In this document: positions 40,125 through 41,261 of the stretch, piece after piece | How positions within the stretch are numbered: position 1 is the stretch's first letter | How the letters are laid out: every line of letters starts with the position of its first letter | Source: a virus | DNA: 41,261 nt | Strand: one strand, 5' to 3' | IMG/VR virus record: IMGVR_UViG_3300045051_000201 | Location: 1 to 41,261 of that record | Notes under the pieces: generated by a model | What the model saw: only the letters and a program-made list of their open reading frames with translations | The model's database searches: none | Told to the model about the DNA's origin: nothing | Made by a program: the position numbers and the translations under genes

Positions 40125-40535
40125 TTAAACCCTATTATTCCATAAAATTATTGCATCGTCACGCTTATACATATTTTTGCTAACCGCTGGACCATACGCC
40201 CCGCACGTATCACACTTTACTCTCCAATACACATCCCGCTCGTATTTTAAAGCCGTGTCAACAATTCGTGTTCGTATGCTTCCGCAAAAAGGGCAATCTG
40301 TAGGATAACGCTGATTAGGTTCATGCTTTTCTTCTTGCAAAAAGAAATTGACCTCAGTTTCGCATATGGGACAATACGCAACTTTAATATTAACAGGTGT
40401 TTCTTTTAAAGATGTAAATGATTGTTCTCTTGAACAGTGTTCACATTCATATTTTACTTCCCTGGGGTGAACTGGATTTACTCTTTTTTTATTATAATTA
40501 TCAAATGCTTTTTCCAACATTGTTATTTTGCTCAT
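40125..40535 (-). CDS. Lar-like zinc-ribbon protein with extra N-terminal ribbon
   Basis: A 136-residue protein. The C-terminal ~55 residues match the Lar restriction-alleviation family: DCPFCGSIRTRIVD, VKCDTCGAYGP, then AIILWNNRV (conserved A..WN.R). The N-terminal part has two further CxxC pairs (YECEHCSRE, AYCPICETE). Lar of Rac prophage modulates type I restriction, but the domain is widely found in small phage proteins of unproven function. It lies upstream of the methylase fragment. The gene is AT-rich. Confidence 0.75.
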   Translation of the reverse strand: MSKITMLEKAFDNYNKKRVNPVHPREVKYECEHCSREQSFTSLKETPVNIKVAYCPICETEVNFFLQEEKHEPNQRYPTDCPFCGSIRTRIVDTALKYERDVYWRVKCDTCGAYGPAVSKNMYKRDDAIILWNNRV

Positions 40536-40551
40536 TTGGTATCTCCATTTT

Positions 40552-40812
40552 TTATTTTATAAAATCTTCACACGTAAAACACGGAAGAGAATCTTCATCC
40601 GGCGCATATCTTGAAAATCGATTTACGCAACTTCCGCATCCATCTGATCCACTATTACCAAATTCATAATTATTACACCTTCTTTCCATCAAGTGAGAAC
40701 ATACTTTATTATGAATACATAATCCGCAAATAGTCTCGTATGCTATTTTAATCTTTCTGTAATCTGAATATATGCTCATCATTCCACCATCCTTTATTAT
40801 GACATAACTCAT
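40552..40812 (-). CDS. Cys-rich protein, unknown
   Basis: A protein of about 86 residues with up to eight cysteines (CGLCIHNKVC, RCNNYEF, GCGSCVN, PCFTCEDF), so probably zinc- or Fe-S-binding. Several in-frame starts exist (40845, 40812, 40782, 40779); none has a strong SD, and 40812 was chosen as a compromise. No family recognised. Confidence 0.55.
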   Translation of the reverse strand: MSYVIIKDGGMMSIYSDYRKIKIAYETICGLCIHNKVCSHLMERRCNNYEFGNSGSDGCGSCVNRFSRYAPDEDSLPCFTCEDFIK

Positions 40813-40822
40813 TCTTTCGTCT

Positions 40823-41101
40823 CTATCGCTTTTTAGGATACCCATAACCAAACGGATAAATTATAAAATTATCTTTTGATTCAAACTCTTGTTTCGTTGA
40901 CAACCACCATTGATACCATTTATAACTCCATAGAATATGTATTGATCTTTTAAAGGCATAAATTGTAATATACCCACAACTTTCAAACCTGTTGTTTCTA
41001 TATTCGTTGTGATACCAACCCTTGTTAAACCCGAATTTCCAGAACGGCCTCAAATTTCTGTGTATTTTTATAGGAACCATAAAATATTCTATTAATTTCA
41101 T
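40823..41101 (-). CDS. Unknown basic aromatic protein
   Basis: A 92-residue protein rich in Trp, Tyr, Phe, Lys and Arg (for example HILWSYKWYQWWLS), AT-rich. The ATG at 41101 is preceded by GGAGGGGGA in repeat copy B, which mirrors the ribosome site of the 39253-39423 gene. No known domain. Confidence 0.6.
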   Translation of the reverse strand: MKLIEYFMVPIKIHRNLRPFWKFGFNKGWYHNEYRNNRFESCGYITIYAFKRSIHILWSYKWYQWWLSTKQEFESKDNFIIYPFGYGYPKKR

Positions 41102-41261
41102 CTACTCCCCCTCCTTCGGCGTCTCTTGTATAAAATGAGCCGCTATTTTATCACGTCGCCGTGACGTGTAAAGATTATGTGGGATTTTATCCAGGCCTAA
41201 TCATTCATAAATTCATGAATACCCTGTATTGAGCACACACTCTCAACCAATTCAATGCCTG
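41099..41261. repeat. 163-bp direct repeat, copy B, ends at window edge
   Basis: Second copy of 39421-39583 (offset 1678). Its last 103 bases are identical to 39481-39583 and it ends exactly at the last base of the window. Confidence 0.9.
41197..41261 (-). CDS. 3' end of a paralogue of the 55-residue gene (cut)
   Basis: The last 21 codons and stop are identical to those of the gene at 39519-39686. The 5' part lies beyond the window. It may be a true second copy or an assembly effect of the repeat. Confidence 0.55.
   Translation of the reverse strand, partial: GIELVESVCSIQGIHEFMND

Overview
The window reads as most of the genome of a temperate, non-contractile-tailed (siphovirus-like) Caudoviricetes phage. 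It has a tyrosine integrase, large terminase, portal, capsid, tail tube, tape measure and lysis genes, but no tail sheath, DNA polymerase, tRNA or rRNA. A nested inner-membrane/lipoprotein pair that looks like spanins, plus several small lipoproteins, points to a Gram-negative host. A small 2[4Fe-4S] ferredoxin and a radical-SAM enzyme fit an anaerobic host. The host taxon cannot be told from the sequence, and this anaerobe inference is weak.

Layout. (1) 1-6857, minus strand: a leftward replication/recombination operon (small unknown, Sak4-like ATPase, DUF669 ssDNA-binding-type protein, Cas4-like PD-(D/E)XK nuclease, HNH nuclease, SF2 helicase, RusA resolvase, shortened DNA methylase, MazG, zinc ribbon, ferredoxin). 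(2) 6858-6991: back-to-back sigma70-type promoters around a palindrome. (3) 6992-10059, plus: small regulator candidate, PrimPol-helicase, then a non-coding block with four 11-bp iterons and a long inverted repeat (origin candidate), then four small ORFs. (4) 10121-14586, plus: a compact cargo operon of radical SAM enzyme, cytidylyltransferase-glycosyltransferase fusion, unknown, DAHP/KDO8P-synthase-like aldolase and zinc-ribbon methyltransferase. (5) 14573-33960, plus: packaging, Mu-like head genes, a DUF115/Maf-like protein inside the tail operon, tail genes with a clear -1 frameshift site, tape measure, tail tip and three related fibre genes. (6) 33960-35934, plus: lysis cassette, closed by a terminator. 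(7) 36000-41261, minus: lipoprotein pair, integrase, pentapeptide-repeat protein, C5-methyltransferase-like proteins and many tiny zinc-ribbon proteins.

Both window ends lie in leftward-transcribed genes. The left end cuts a gene just after its start codon. The right end stops inside a 163-bp repeat of 39421-39583, and its last 103 bases are identical to that internal copy. This suggests an assembly break at a repeat in a probably circular or circularly permuted genome.

The most interesting possibility is that the cargo operon and the DUF115 protein form one system: make a 3-deoxy-ulosonate-type sugar, activate it with CTP, modify it by radical-SAM and methyl-transfer chemistry, and attach it to a virion or host surface component. 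The family assignments come from motifs read by eye; the joint pathway is inference.
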